Origin: Marinobacter azerbaijanicus
GTDB lineage: Bacteria; Pseudomonadota; Gammaproteobacteria; Pseudomonadales; Oleiphilaceae
Length of the DNA stretch: 64,000 nt
Direction of reading: 5' to 3'
Assembly (NCBI RefSeq): GCF_030250645.1
Contig: NZ_JASSVS010000012.1
Span: forward strand, 99,215-163,214
A program made the position numbers and the translations under genes. The notes under the pieces are model-generated. The model made no database searches. It was given only the letters and a program-made list of their open reading frames with translations, and was not told the origin of the DNA. Every line of letters starts with the position of its first letter. Position 1 is the stretch's first letter. Positions 8,638-17,329 of the stretch are shown piece after piece.

Positions 8638-9348
8638 ATGACAGATAAAACGGTAGAGATTCCAGTTCAAGGTGGTGACGGAAATTTCAGTGGCTACCTC
8701 GCATTGCCACCGAGCGGAGCAGCAGGCCCGGGGATTTTGCTGATTCAGGAAATCTTCGGCGTCAACGAGCATATCCGGAGTGTTGCTCAGCAATACGCGT
8801 TGGACGGCTATGTTGTTTTTGCGCCGGATCTGTTCTGGCGGCTGGAGCCCGGAGTGCAGCTCGGTTACGAAGGGGCAGACAGGGATCATGCGGTTAGCTT
8901 GATGCAAAAGATGGACTTTGGAAAAGCAGTTGAGGATCTCCGCAGCGCTGTAGAGACGCTTCGCGCTCGTCCGGAGTGCCAGGGAACTGTTACCTCGGTT
9001 GGCTTTTGTATGGGGGGGCTCCTTTCTTATTTCTGCGGGGTTGAAGGCTTTGTGGATGCATCCGTTTGCTATTATCCCGGAGGGATCGCCAACCATCTGG
9101 ATAAAGCAGACCGGCTTGAGGTGCCCATTCTTTTTCACTTTGCTGCGCAGGATGGTCATATCCCTCTTGATCAGGTGCAGCAGACACGAGACGCCTTTTC
9201 CGGTCACGAAAATGCGAATGTATTTTTATACGAAGGGGTCGAGCATGGCTTCAATTGTTGGGCGCGTAAGTCATACGATCAGCATGCCTCGGCGCTGGCT
9301 CACGGTCGGTCATTAACGTTTATTGAAGGTGTGAGAGAGTGGGAGTGA
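8638..9348 (+). CDS. Dienelactone hydrolase family protein
   Basis: 236 residues, cytoplasmic alpha/beta hydrolase. The Cys-Asp-His triad is visible: nucleophile C124 in GFCMGG, D172 in AAQDGHIP and H203 in EGVEHGFNCW. E38 in IQEIFGVN is the residue that gates the cysteine in this family. Classical members open dienelactones in chlorocatechol or similar ring-cleavage pathways, but many relatives act on other esters or carboxy-lactones. Shine-Dalgarno AAGGG precedes the ATG. Its place between the hydratase-lyase and the TRAP permease suggests it processes a lactone or ester intermediate of the imported compound. Confidence 0.85.
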   Translation: MTDKTVEIPVQGGDGNFSGYLALPPSGAAGPGILLIQEIFGVNEHIRSVAQQYALDGYVVFAPDLFWRLEPGVQLGYEGADRDHAVSLMQKMDFGKAVEDLRSAVETLRARPECQGTVTSVGFCMGGLLSYFCGVEGFVDASVCYYPGGIANHLDKADRLEVPILFHFAAQDGHIPLDQVQQTRDAFSGHENANVFLYEGVEHGFNCWARKSYDQHASALAHGRSLTFIEGVREWE

Positions 9349-9609
9349 GCCCATCCACTGTATTGCTCCAGTGCCGGTGACCGAGGTCGTTCTCCATTAT
9401 TCGGTGAATGGCTTAGTAGGTTTAACCGGAACAGCTTGGCGCTAATAGCTAATAGAGGGAGATGAGTTCCACGGCTGATCGATTCTTTACGGAAGCTCTT
9501 TTGCTGTGGCTGAGGTGCTCGGAAATAAAAGTATTTGTAGTAGTGAGCCTGATTAACGACCCTGAGCGAGATCACCCAACTTGTGATGCACTTACAATAA
9601 GGATCGTCC

Positions 9610-11586
9610 ATGCTGGAAGAAATTCGTTTATTAGGGGTTAAAGCTCGTAAGTGTTTCTGCTTTCTTCAAAGTACGAACAGGTTGAACCCAACTGGCGTCA
9701 TTGGTTTCGTTATCGCGCTGTTGTCCGTAGTGGGATCCATCGTGACCATATATATGGCGCTATTTGGTTTTTTTTCGATGCTGGTGTACGTGGGAGTATT
9801 CATCACGTTTGTGTTTCCTATCATTTTTCTGACGACCACTGTTTCGAACACAGTAAACCGGATTACCTGGTTCGACATATTCTTGGCGGTCATTGGGCTG
9901 GGTCTAGGAATTTGGTACGTCCTGAATGTCCAGAAATTTGACGACTGGATGATTGGTTTTGACCAGTTCGATACGGCTGAGCGGGTAGCGGGTGTGCTAC
10001 TGATACTCTTGGCCTTGGAAGCGGTGAGGCGCGCCACGGGATGGCCATTACTTGCGCTGGCGGCAGGTTTTATTGTTTATACTGTTTTCGGAGGCGCCGG
10101 AAGCGGCATATTTTCCCATGGAGGTGTTGGTCTGGATGCTTTTCTTGAATCACAACTTATCACTCAAAGTGGGATGTTCGGGACGCCTTTATACGTAGCG
10201 GCCACCTACGCTTTTTTGTTCATTCTTTTTGGCGCTTTCTTTGAACGGGCTGGGGGGGGGCAAATGTTCTACGATATCGCTACGGCGGCAACCGGAAGAT
10301 TGAGAGGAGGGCCTGCCAAGTCGTGTGTTGCCGCGAGCGCTATGTACGGTTCCATATCCGGTAGTCCGGTTGCGGATGTCGCAACGACAGGCCCCATCAC
10401 AATCCCTGTGATGATGCGCACCGGTCTGACTGCAAAGCATGCGGCGGGCATAGAAGCTGCGGCTTCTTCCGGCGGTGCCCTCTTGCCACCGGTGATGGGG
10501 GCAGTCGCGTTCATAATGGCGGACTTTACCGGAATTCCTTACCACCAAATCATGATTGCGGGTGCGTTATCGGCAATCCTCTACTATTTTGGTGTGTTCA
10601 CCATGGTACATTTTCGGGCCCGCTTAGAAGGCCTGGGGGTGACGCCAGATGAGTACCGTGTTGGTCTGTTACCCGCGTTGCGGCGTGGTTGGTCAAATAT
10701 TATCCCTCTCGTTGTACTAACGTGGTATCTCCTGCAAGGATATTCGCCTGCTTACGTTGCTGCAGGTTCAGTGCTTGTAGTTATACTGACCAGTTGGATT
10801 GTTCGGACTTATGCCATTGGGCCGAGAAGTTTGCTGGATAGCTGTGTTGAAACCTGGTATCGAATTGTGCCGCTGGCTGCGGCAGTTGCAGCGGCGGGCA
10901 TTATAGTGGGTTGCCTCTATCTGACAGGTGCCGCGAGCAAGGTCTCTGATTTAGTATTGGCGCTGGCCGGGGGCTACTTGGTGCCTTCTCTGATCGCGTC
11001 AGCTGTCATTCTGATGGTGCTTGGCATGGGCATGCCGACAGTGGCAGTTTACCTGATGGGAGCAGCACTGCTCGCCCCCTTGCTGGTTGCCGAATTCGGG
11101 CTAACGACGCTTCAAGTGCATTTGTTTGTGCTCTATTTCTCCTGTATGTCGGCCATTACCCCACCTGTGGCGGTGGCCTGTTTTACGGCGGCCTCAATTG
11201 CAGGAGCAAGTCCCTTTGCTGCAGCCGGGGTCGGTTTCAAGTTGGCTATAGCTGGCTATATTCTGCCATTTTTCTTTATTTTTAATAGCGGTCTTCTGCT
11301 CCAGGGAAGTACGTTACAGATAGTCGGCAGCTTTGTCGCGGCGGCAACCATGGTATTTTGCGTTTCGTTGGCCCTTCATGGATGGATCATTAGCCAACGG
11401 TTGTCAGCCTTAACAAGATTGGTGTTTGTTGGTTTTGGGGTTTTGGTTATTTACCCTGTCGCTGCGTTGCAAGTGGCCGCTGTTCTGGCCGCAACAGCTG
11501 TTTACGGTGGGTGTTATTGGCGTGCCCAGAGAGAGCACCAAAAATTTATTCGTAAATCAACAGCCAACTCGGGAGTTGGTGGGTGA
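9610..11586 (+). CDS. TRAP transporter fused permease (DctQM type, TAXI system)
   Basis: 658 residues, polytopic. Signatures include FGTPLYVAATYAFLFILFGA, MYGSISGSPVADVATTGPIT, ASSGGALLPPVMGAVAFIM, LGMGMPTVAVYLMGAALLAP and FSCMSAITPPVAVACFTA. It is a close paralogue of the permease at 27340-29340 and partner of the receptor at 5057-6118. An oddity is a run of nine G (10252-10260) encoding the GGG of ERAGGGQMFYD; the equivalent codons in the paralogue are mixed. Loss or gain of one G would truncate the protein. The 261-bp gap before it holds no convincing gene. Confidence 0.93.
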   Translation: MLEEIRLLGVKARKCFCFLQSTNRLNPTGVIGFVIALLSVVGSIVTIYMALFGFFSMLVYVGVFITFVFPIIFLTTTVSNTVNRITWFDIFLAVIGLGLGIWYVLNVQKFDDWMIGFDQFDTAERVAGVLLILLALEAVRRATGWPLLALAAGFIVYTVFGGAGSGIFSHGGVGLDAFLESQLITQSGMFGTPLYVAATYAFLFILFGAFFERAGGGQMFYDIATAATGRLRGGPAKSCVAASAMYGSISGSPVADVATTGPITIPVMMRTGLTAKHAAGIEAAASSGGALLPPVMGAVAFIMADFTGIPYHQIMIAGALSAILYYFGVFTMVHFRARLEGLGVTPDEYRVGLLPALRRGWSNIIPLVVLTWYLLQGYSPAYVAAGSVLVVILTSWIVRTYAIGPRSLLDSCVETWYRIVPLAAAVAAAGIIVGCLYLTGAASKVSDLVLALAGGYLVPSLIASAVILMVLGMGMPTVAVYLMGAALLAPLLVAEFGLTTLQVHLFVLYFSCMSAITPPVAVACFTAASIAGASPFAAAGVGFKLAIAGYILPFFFIFNSGLLLQGSTLQIVGSFVAAATMVFCVSLALHGWIISQRLSALTRLVFVGFGVLVIYPVAALQVAAVLAATAVYGGCYWRAQREHQKFIRKSTANSGVGG

Positions 11587-11632
11587 CAGGAATGGTCATC
11601 CGAAACATAGATCGGCATTGATGGGAGGCAAC

Positions 11633-12613
11633 ATGACAACGCTGGTAACTGGTGGGCTAGGCGTCATCGGCTCAATGGTGGCGCGGGAAATGGTAGCAGC
11701 AGGAGAGAGACCGGTTCTTTTCGATCTCCCTGCTGCTTCGCCTCGCCTTCTCTCAGACTTGCTGAAGAGCGTAGATATCGTTCGTGGCGATTTGCTGGAT
11801 CAAAGTAACCTGGAGGATGTTATCCGGCAGAAAAAAGTGGATCGGATCATCCACACGGCGGCTTACATCGATCCTGAGCTAGGCCGGGATGTGGTACGCA
11901 GCGTCCAGGTGAACATACTGGCGGCTATGAATATCTTTGAGCTCGCGCGGGCACATAAACAGATTACGCGCGTCGTCTGGTGTAGTTCGCGGGCGGTATA
12001 CTCCGAGATGGACGAAGCCGCGAGTCATCCTCATTACCAACCGATTACGGAGGATTACCCACAGGTACGCTCCACGGACCCAAAGAAACTGTACGATTCC
12101 ACGAAGCTGTTTTGTGAACACTTGATGATGAAGTATGTGGAAGACTTGGGTCTGGATATCATTGCATTGCGATTTGGCAGCACCTTCAGTCCGGGTAAAA
12201 CTGACCACCATGGGCCGTTGGCGGTGGTGAGTCAGATCGTGGAGAAACCGCTGCGAGGTGAGCCGGTGCATATTCCGCGAGGAGGGCAGCAAAAGAACGA
12301 CTTTATTTACAATCGCGATACGGCCCATGCCCTGATTCTGGCTTCACAAGTAGAGAATGTACAACACCGTATTTTTCACATTGGCTCTGGTGAAGGCCGT
12401 TCGTTGCGCGATTTCGCTGCAAGTGTGACGAAGGTTATTCCAGAGGCGCGGATTGAGATCGGCGATGGCCTCGACTACCTCAATTTGGGTCGGCAAATGT
12501 ACGCCATTTTCGACATCACCCGTGCGAAGGAAGAATTGGGATTCCAGCCACGGTATACGACCGATACTGCCGTCGAGGACTATATCGCCCTGGTGCGCAC
12601 ACTAAATTTATGA
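11633..12613 (+). CDS. NAD(P)-dependent epimerase/dehydratase (extended SDR)
   Basis: 326 residues from ATG 11633, 4 nt after GGGAGG. The reading frame stays open upstream inside the permease gene, but that extension is not homologous to the family. Rossmann motif TGGLGVIG (6-13), serine pair at 118-119 in WCSSRAVY, and catalytic YDSTK (Y154, K158) are all present. A substrate-domain region follows with ALRFGSTFSPGKTDHHGP and IPRGGQQKNDFIYNRDTAHA. Extended SDRs epimerise, dehydrate or oxidise sugars and other alcohols using bound NAD. It is the last gene of the second TAXI/TRAP operon. A dehydrogenase step on a hydroxylated intermediate is possible; the substrate is unknown. Confidence 0.85.
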   Translation: MTTLVTGGLGVIGSMVAREMVAAGERPVLFDLPAASPRLLSDLLKSVDIVRGDLLDQSNLEDVIRQKKVDRIIHTAAYIDPELGRDVVRSVQVNILAAMNIFELARAHKQITRVVWCSSRAVYSEMDEAASHPHYQPITEDYPQVRSTDPKKLYDSTKLFCEHLMMKYVEDLGLDIIALRFGSTFSPGKTDHHGPLAVVSQIVEKPLRGEPVHIPRGGQQKNDFIYNRDTAHALILASQVENVQHRIFHIGSGEGRSLRDFAASVTKVIPEARIEIGDGLDYLNLGRQMYAIFDITRAKEELGFQPRYTTDTAVEDYIALVRTLNL

Positions 12614-12652
12614 AACCTGTTTTATTGCAATAGATCTCAGGATACGAGCCAA

Positions 12653-14056
12653 TTACCGGGGTGAATTACTGGCCTGTGTCATTAGTCGAAGGCCACTGAG
12701 GCCAGCAGCAATGGCCGCAAACCCTGCTGCAACTATAAATGGAACCCCGTTTCCGGTTGTGGTGTCGATATTGAAAATGAGCGCGACGGTTACTGCACCC
12801 AAGGTCTGGCCCAGCAGGCGTGCCGTTCCCAACATACCGCTGGCGCCCCCGGTCCGGTTCTCGGGGGCCGTGTTGATAAGGACGCGATTGTTGGGCGACT
12901 GGAAAAGCGCGAAACCGAGTCCGCAGATCCCCATGCGCCAGGCAATATCGATGTCGCCAGGGTCCGTAGGTAATAATGCCAGCAGACTTAGCCCTAGAGT
13001 TAGCAACAGCAGGCCTATGCTGCCAAGCACTCCTGCCGGATAACGGTCGGCTAAATGTCCGACGAAAGGCGCTGCAACCATCAACATGAAGGGCCACGCG
13101 GTTATAAGTAGCCCGGTTTCTACGGGCGTCCTGTGCAAAACATCCTGTAGATAGAATGGAAAGGATACGAAGACCACCATTGATGCGGCGAAAGCACACA
13201 CAGATGTCCCTATGGAGAGTGCAAACACCGGAATCCGCAACAGATCCACTGGCAGTAAAGGTGCGGGCAAAGACAACTGCCTACGTATAAGGACATAGCC
13301 CAGTAAACCGGTGAGCGCAAGTTTCAGCAGGACCAAGCTCGGATTCTCGTTGCTGCCCAGGCCGTCGAGTCCGGTAATAAGGAAGCCGAAGGTGAGGGCG
13401 CTCAGGAGGGCGCTGATAATATCGAACCGATGAGGTGAGCGTGGTGTGTGTGGGAGTGTTTTGATACCAATCACTAACGCAACAAGTCCCAATGGCACGT
13501 TCAATGCGAACAGCCAGGGCCAGTCCGCCACCAGGAGAATAGCGCCGGCTATTGTGGGCCCTGACGCGGCGGCTCCGCCTGTGACCAGGGCATTCATGGC
13601 AATGCCGCGACCGAGGCGGTGGCGGGGCTGAGTAAAACGGACCAATGCCGCAACGACACTCATGATACCGGCGCCACCAAGACCCTGCACAACGCGTGCG
13701 GCGATTAGAAGCGACAGTGAATCAGCGATTGCGCAGACGAAAGTGGCGAGGGTGAATACCACCAGGCCTATATTGAAGACTCGTCGATAGCCAATAATTT
13801 CGCCTAATGAGGCGAATGGTAGCAGGCCCATCATCACTGCCAACTGATAAGAGTTCACTATCCACACCGAGCTTGCCGGAGTTGCTCCCAGATCGCGGGC
13901 TATAATGGGTAGGGCGACGTTTACGGTAGTACTTTCCAGAACGGCAATGGCCACTGCCAGGCCAAGAGTGAATGTCGCCCAGTGCCGTTGAGGTAAAGGA
14001 AGCCCGTCGGGATATTTTTTTTGATCGGCTTGCAAAATCCCTGTGTCCTTTTGCAT
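12653..14056 (-). CDS. MFS drug/solute exporter, DHA2 (EmrB/QacA-like) family
   Basis: 467 residues with about 14 predicted membrane spans. Family patterns are AIAVLESTTVNVALPIIARDLG in span 1, WIVNSYQLAVMMGLLPFASLGEIIGYRR (motif A region) and ARVVQGLGGAGIMSVVAALVR (motif C region). Family members expel drugs or organic anions by proton antiport. It ends the leftward operon and converges with the epimerase gene 40 bp away. The gap to the preceding gene is 78 bp. It may export a toxic intermediate or excess substrate of the pathway; the sequence does not say which. Shine-Dalgarno is weak. Confidence 0.85.
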   Translation of the reverse strand: MQKDTGILQADQKKYPDGLPLPQRHWATFTLGLAVAIAVLESTTVNVALPIIARDLGATPASSVWIVNSYQLAVMMGLLPFASLGEIIGYRRVFNIGLVVFTLATFVCAIADSLSLLIAARVVQGLGGAGIMSVVAALVRFTQPRHRLGRGIAMNALVTGGAAASGPTIAGAILLVADWPWLFALNVPLGLVALVIGIKTLPHTPRSPHRFDIISALLSALTFGFLITGLDGLGSNENPSLVLLKLALTGLLGYVLIRRQLSLPAPLLPVDLLRIPVFALSIGTSVCAFAASMVVFVSFPFYLQDVLHRTPVETGLLITAWPFMLMVAAPFVGHLADRYPAGVLGSIGLLLLTLGLSLLALLPTDPGDIDIAWRMGICGLGFALFQSPNNRVLINTAPENRTGGASGMLGTARLLGQTLGAVTVALIFNIDTTTGNGVPFIVAAGFAAIAAGLSGLRLMTQASNSPR

Positions 14057-14134
14057 AGTGAGCGGAGCTTCGGTATGCTGGAGCAGGCGCTTCTGGTCAT
14101 ATCTTCGGAAGGTTTACTTTGGTAGCCGGGTTCG

Positions 14135-15100
14135 TCACTGTTGGGCTTCTGAGCCGGACATCTGGCTCAGAAGAGCATAGACCAAACGAGTATAGGGTGC
14201 ATCTATCCCCAGTTGTTGGTAGCGAGACATCACTGCGCCACAGATGGCATCGAGCTCGAGGGTCCGTCCCTGTTCATAGTCCACCAGCATGGATGTCTTG
14301 ATTGCATCAAAACTGCGGATCAAGTGGTACATATCGTCTACATCCTCGTGGGTAAGAAGCACTTCGTCTGCACTTGCGGCTATAGCAACTTCCCGCATCA
14401 GACTGTAAACAATCGGCGCAAAAGGGGGCTCCCGGCTCAGGCTTCGGGTATCTAGGCCTGTCAGTGCAGACAGTGGATTGACGCCATTATTGATGGCGAG
14501 CTTAAGCCACAACTCCCTCTGTATATTATTGCTGAGTTTGATGGGAACGCCTGACTGCTCAAAGGCAGTGATTACTTTAGCTGGCACCCTATCCGGTGAA
14601 CCATTGGGCCAGGGGCCGATGATCAGCTCTCCCGGTCCCTTCGCCTCTACAGATCCATCGGCAGTCAGATGCGCACCGATTTTCACCGCAAGCCCCCCAA
14701 ACACACAATCTTTCGGAATTACCTCGGCCAGGACATGCTCATTATCTACGCCGTTCTGTAATGAGATGATCGGACAAACCGCATTATACTGGGCGAACCA
14801 CCCGGCAATGGCACCGGCGAGTTCCTTTGTGGCGGAGGACTTTGTGCAAAGAACAAGAGCATGAAACTGCCCGGGGGTATAGTGCTCAAACAGCTGCCTC
14901 AGGTCACAGGCAGTCGGACAGGGTAGTTTATGAAGTTGCGTATCGTGGGATACCCTCAGGCCGGATTCAATCAATTGGCCTAGGCGTTTCCCACGGGCCA
15001 CCATCACGCAGCGATGCCCGGCATTTAACAACTTCATTGCGTAAAAACTGCCAATGCCTCCTGCCCCGATAATACCAATCTGTTTACCGTGTCTTGCCAT
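14135..15100 (-). CDS. 2-dehydropantoate 2-reductase (ApbA/PanE) family protein
   Basis: 321 residues. N-terminal NADPH motif GIIGAGGIGSFYA (9-21). Catalytic-domain signature RELWLKLAINNGVNPLSALTG, with K200 and N204 matching the conserved Lys and Asn of the family. The length and both domains are complete. True PanE reduces ketopantoate in CoA biosynthesis, but many paralogues in catabolic operons reduce other 2-oxo acids or beta-keto compounds. The setting, after a cysteine hydrolase and an ABC importer, points to a catabolic paralogue rather than the biosynthetic enzyme. AAGGG precedes the ATG. Confidence 0.8.
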   Translation of the reverse strand: MARHGKQIGIIGAGGIGSFYAMKLLNAGHRCVMVARGKRLGQLIESGLRVSHDTQLHKLPCPTACDLRQLFEHYTPGQFHALVLCTKSSATKELAGAIAGWFAQYNAVCPIISLQNGVDNEHVLAEVIPKDCVFGGLAVKIGAHLTADGSVEAKGPGELIIGPWPNGSPDRVPAKVITAFEQSGVPIKLSNNIQRELWLKLAINNGVNPLSALTGLDTRSLSREPPFAPIVYSLMREVAIAASADEVLLTHEDVDDMYHLIRSFDAIKTSMLVDYEQGRTLELDAICGAVMSRYQQLGIDAPYTRLVYALLSQMSGSEAQQ

Positions 15101-15135
15101 GAGAGCCCTTGTCTGAGTCTTATACTGTTTGTTGC

Positions 15136-15759
15136 TTAAGCGTTCCGCAGTTTCTCGAAATACGTGAGCACTTCTTTGAGTGGCAAGACATCGGCATATT
15201 TTGCCTGCAAATCATACAGTGACTGCTGGTGGGCTTCTTGCCAACGGTCTGTCACGGCATCTTCTACGACGATAGGTCGAAAGCCGTACTGAATAGCATC
15301 TACTGCGGTTGCCCTAATGCATCCACTGGTGGAACATCCAGCCAGTATCAGTGTGTCGCGTCCCATGGCGAGTAGTCTGCTTACCAGGTCAGTACCGAAA
15401 AAACATGACGCGTACTTTTTAACCAACAAGCCATCTCTGGGTTCGCGCTGCAATTGTGGCGAGATATCAACACCATTGCTGTCGAATTTTAAATCTTCAA
15501 GGCCCCCGATTTTGGTGATCCAGATTCCCGCATCCTGCATGGTGTCCGAGTCGTAACTGACGGTTGTGAAAATGACCGGGATATCTGACTTGTGAGCGCT
15601 GTCCAGTAACGTGTTGGCAGCTTCCAGAGTGGCAGGCATGGAAGAGCCAAGGGGTCTTCCTTCTTCAGTGAATGCGCGGGTCAGATCAACTATCAGAAGG
15701 GCAGGGTGTTTGCCAAAACCCATTCTGCGCCCCCACGTGGCTTCGCTGGAATCGCTCAT
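15136..15759 (-). CDS. Isochorismatase-family cysteine hydrolase (N-carbamoylsarcosine amidase-like)
   Basis: 207 residues. The Asp-Lys-Cys triad is visible: D25 in LLIVDLTRAF, K114/K115 in LLVKKYASCFFGTDL and C147 in GCSTSGCIRATAVDAIQYGF. The TSGCIRATA context resembles N-carbamoylsarcosine amidases and related amidases more than isochorismatases that cleave vinyl ethers. It probably hydrolyses an amide or carbamoyl group of an imported nitrogenous compound, releasing ammonia. AGAGGA Shine-Dalgarno; the ABC permease stop lies 32 bp upstream, so the genes are co-transcribed. Confidence 0.82.
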   Translation of the reverse strand: MSDSSEATWGRRMGFGKHPALLIVDLTRAFTEEGRPLGSSMPATLEAANTLLDSAHKSDIPVIFTTVSYDSDTMQDAGIWITKIGGLEDLKFDSNGVDISPQLQREPRDGLLVKKYASCFFGTDLVSRLLAMGRDTLILAGCSTSGCIRATAVDAIQYGFRPIVVEDAVTDRWQEAHQQSLYDLQAKYADVLPLKEVLTYFEKLRNA

Positions 15760-15791
15760 GCTGTTTTCCTCTGGTTCAATATTTCAAATGC

Positions 15792-16562
15792 TCACGCCCG
15801 GTCAAAGCGCTGGCTTATATAGCTCATCACAGCGTTGATACTCAGGGCCGTGAGAAAAATGATAATCAGAATCGAATACATGCTGGCAATATGGAAAGTG
15901 TTGTAATACTCAATCGCAAGGAAGCCCAGGCCAGCATTGGATAATTTGATTTCGCCAAGCAGGATGGCAATGATTGTAACGCCCAATCCAAGCCGCATTC
16001 CCCTGATAATCGGTCCTACCAGTGAAGGCAGATAAATCTTTACAAGCATTTGCCAGCGTGTGAGGTTCAGCGCTTTGCCTACGTCGACCAGAACCGGGCG
16101 CACGTTGAGGGTGCCCGACATTGTGCTCAGGGCGATTGGGAAAAATCCTCCCAATGCTCCAAGGGCAACCTTTGACTCCGGACCAATACCAAAAATTAAC
16201 ATCACCACTGGCAGGAAGATAATTTTCGGGGTTGTTGCCAACGACGAAAGAAATGGGTCCGCGACGGACGACACGAACGGCCGACTACCGAGTGCAATAC
16301 CGGTTACGACGCCAATGAGGGTAGCAATCGTAAAACCACCGAACAGTTCCATCAATGTAACGCCAAAGTGGTGGTATAGTTCCGGGCTGCTCACTTCATT
16401 CCAGAATGCGCTGGCCACCTCGAGAATCGTGGGTACGACCCCTTCATAGAGTAAGCCCGAACGGGCAATAAGTTCCCACAGGATGACCAATACTACCGGG
16501 GTTAGCACCTGAAGGGTGAGGACTTGCCTGCGTAATCTTGGATTCATACCGGTCTGAGCCAT
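15792..16562 (-). CDS. ABC transporter permease, NitT/TauT type (second permease)
   Basis: 256 residues with about six membrane spans. The EAA-like cytoplasmic loop is VDVGKALNLTRWQMLVKIYLP. It belongs to the BPD_transp_1 inner-membrane subunits of nitrate/taurine/aromatic-sulfonate type importers. Its start overlaps the end of the other permease gene by 19 bp in another frame, with AAAGGTGG as Shine-Dalgarno. This indicates translational coupling and a heterodimeric channel. Confidence 0.88.
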   Translation of the reverse strand: MAQTGMNPRLRRQVLTLQVLTPVVLVILWELIARSGLLYEGVVPTILEVASAFWNEVSSPELYHHFGVTLMELFGGFTIATLIGVVTGIALGSRPFVSSVADPFLSSLATTPKIIFLPVVMLIFGIGPESKVALGALGGFFPIALSTMSGTLNVRPVLVDVGKALNLTRWQMLVKIYLPSLVGPIIRGMRLGLGVTIIAILLGEIKLSNAGLGFLAIEYYNTFHIASMYSILIIIFLTALSINAVMSYISQRFDRA

Positions 16563-17329
16563 CGTTCCACCTTTTTGAGCACTGTCAGAAAGAGCAGGCT
16601 TATGAGAATGATAAAGAAGATTGCAGCGTACATTCCCGGAATGTCGTAGCGGAAAAACATGGTTGATACAACTCGACCAAGCCCACCGAAATCGATCAGG
16701 AACTCAATCCCGATTATATTAACGAGAGCGTAAATCAATCCCAGCCTGATGCCTGTGAATGCGTCAGGGACTGCAGCAGGAACCTGTATTAGCGTAAATG
16801 TCTGTTTTGCCGTCAGGTTGAACGCTGCTCCCACTTTCAGCAGTGTGGGGGAGACCTTGTGAAGCGCTTCACAGGTGTACAGAGCGACCGGGATTGAACC
16901 GGTGATCACGCCCATGGTGATCGTTGTGCCATAATTCCGCCCGATGATTACCAGAAACAGCGGGTACAGAAGTACCAGGGGGGCGGCAAACATCGCAGCG
17001 AGCCAGCCCCGGTAAGCCCTGCCCAGTACCTCATAGCGAAAAAGTGTCCAGCCTAAAGGCAAGCCGATGAGCATTGCCAGCAAAGTGGCTGACAGCGCCT
17101 GTGCCAGAGTAATCAGAAAAGCAGCGCCGAGATTGTCCTTTGTGAAAAGCCGCTCCAGTGACATCAGCATTTCTGAAGGTGCTGCGACAATGGAGGGGTC
17201 TGCGATTCCCGAGGCAACCAGCACCTCGAGAATCAGGCCCAGGAACAGCAGGACCAGAAGGCCTGCTGTCCTTGGCCCCCAAAGGACAAACGCCAGACGC
17301 TGCTTTTGATGGGGCTCAGCGTGGGTCAT
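16544..17329 (-). CDS. ABC transporter permease, NitT/TauT type (first permease)
   Basis: About 261 residues if translation starts at ATG 17329 (MTHAEPHQKQ); an in-frame ATG also exists at 17335. Six hydrophobic spans and the EAA loop VGAAFNLTAKQTFTLIQVPAA are present. The start overlaps the 3' end of the receptor gene by 14 bp. No strong Shine-Dalgarno is visible, so it is probably expressed by coupling. It pairs with the next permease gene. Confidence 0.86.
   Translation of the reverse strand: MTHAEPHQKQRLAFVLWGPRTAGLLVLLFLGLILEVLVASGIADPSIVAAPSEMLMSLERLFTKDNLGAAFLITLAQALSATLLAMLIGLPLGWTLFRYEVLGRAYRGWLAAMFAAPLVLLYPLFLVIIGRNYGTTITMGVITGSIPVALYTCEALHKVSPTLLKVGAAFNLTAKQTFTLIQVPAAVPDAFTGIRLGLIYALVNIIGIEFLIDFGGLGRVVSTMFFRYDIPGMYAAIFFIILISLLFLTVLKKVERWLRPV

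Noticed and set aside
9462..9609. Small frame starting ATG at 9462 in the gap before the second TRAP permease
   Set aside because: It runs into the permease start in another frame, its product resembles nothing and its composition is not protein-like.
11426..11632. 69-codon N-terminal extension of the epimerase
   Set aside because: It lies inside the TRAP permease gene in another frame, and a GGGAGG Shine-Dalgarno fits ATG 11633, where the Rossmann fold begins.
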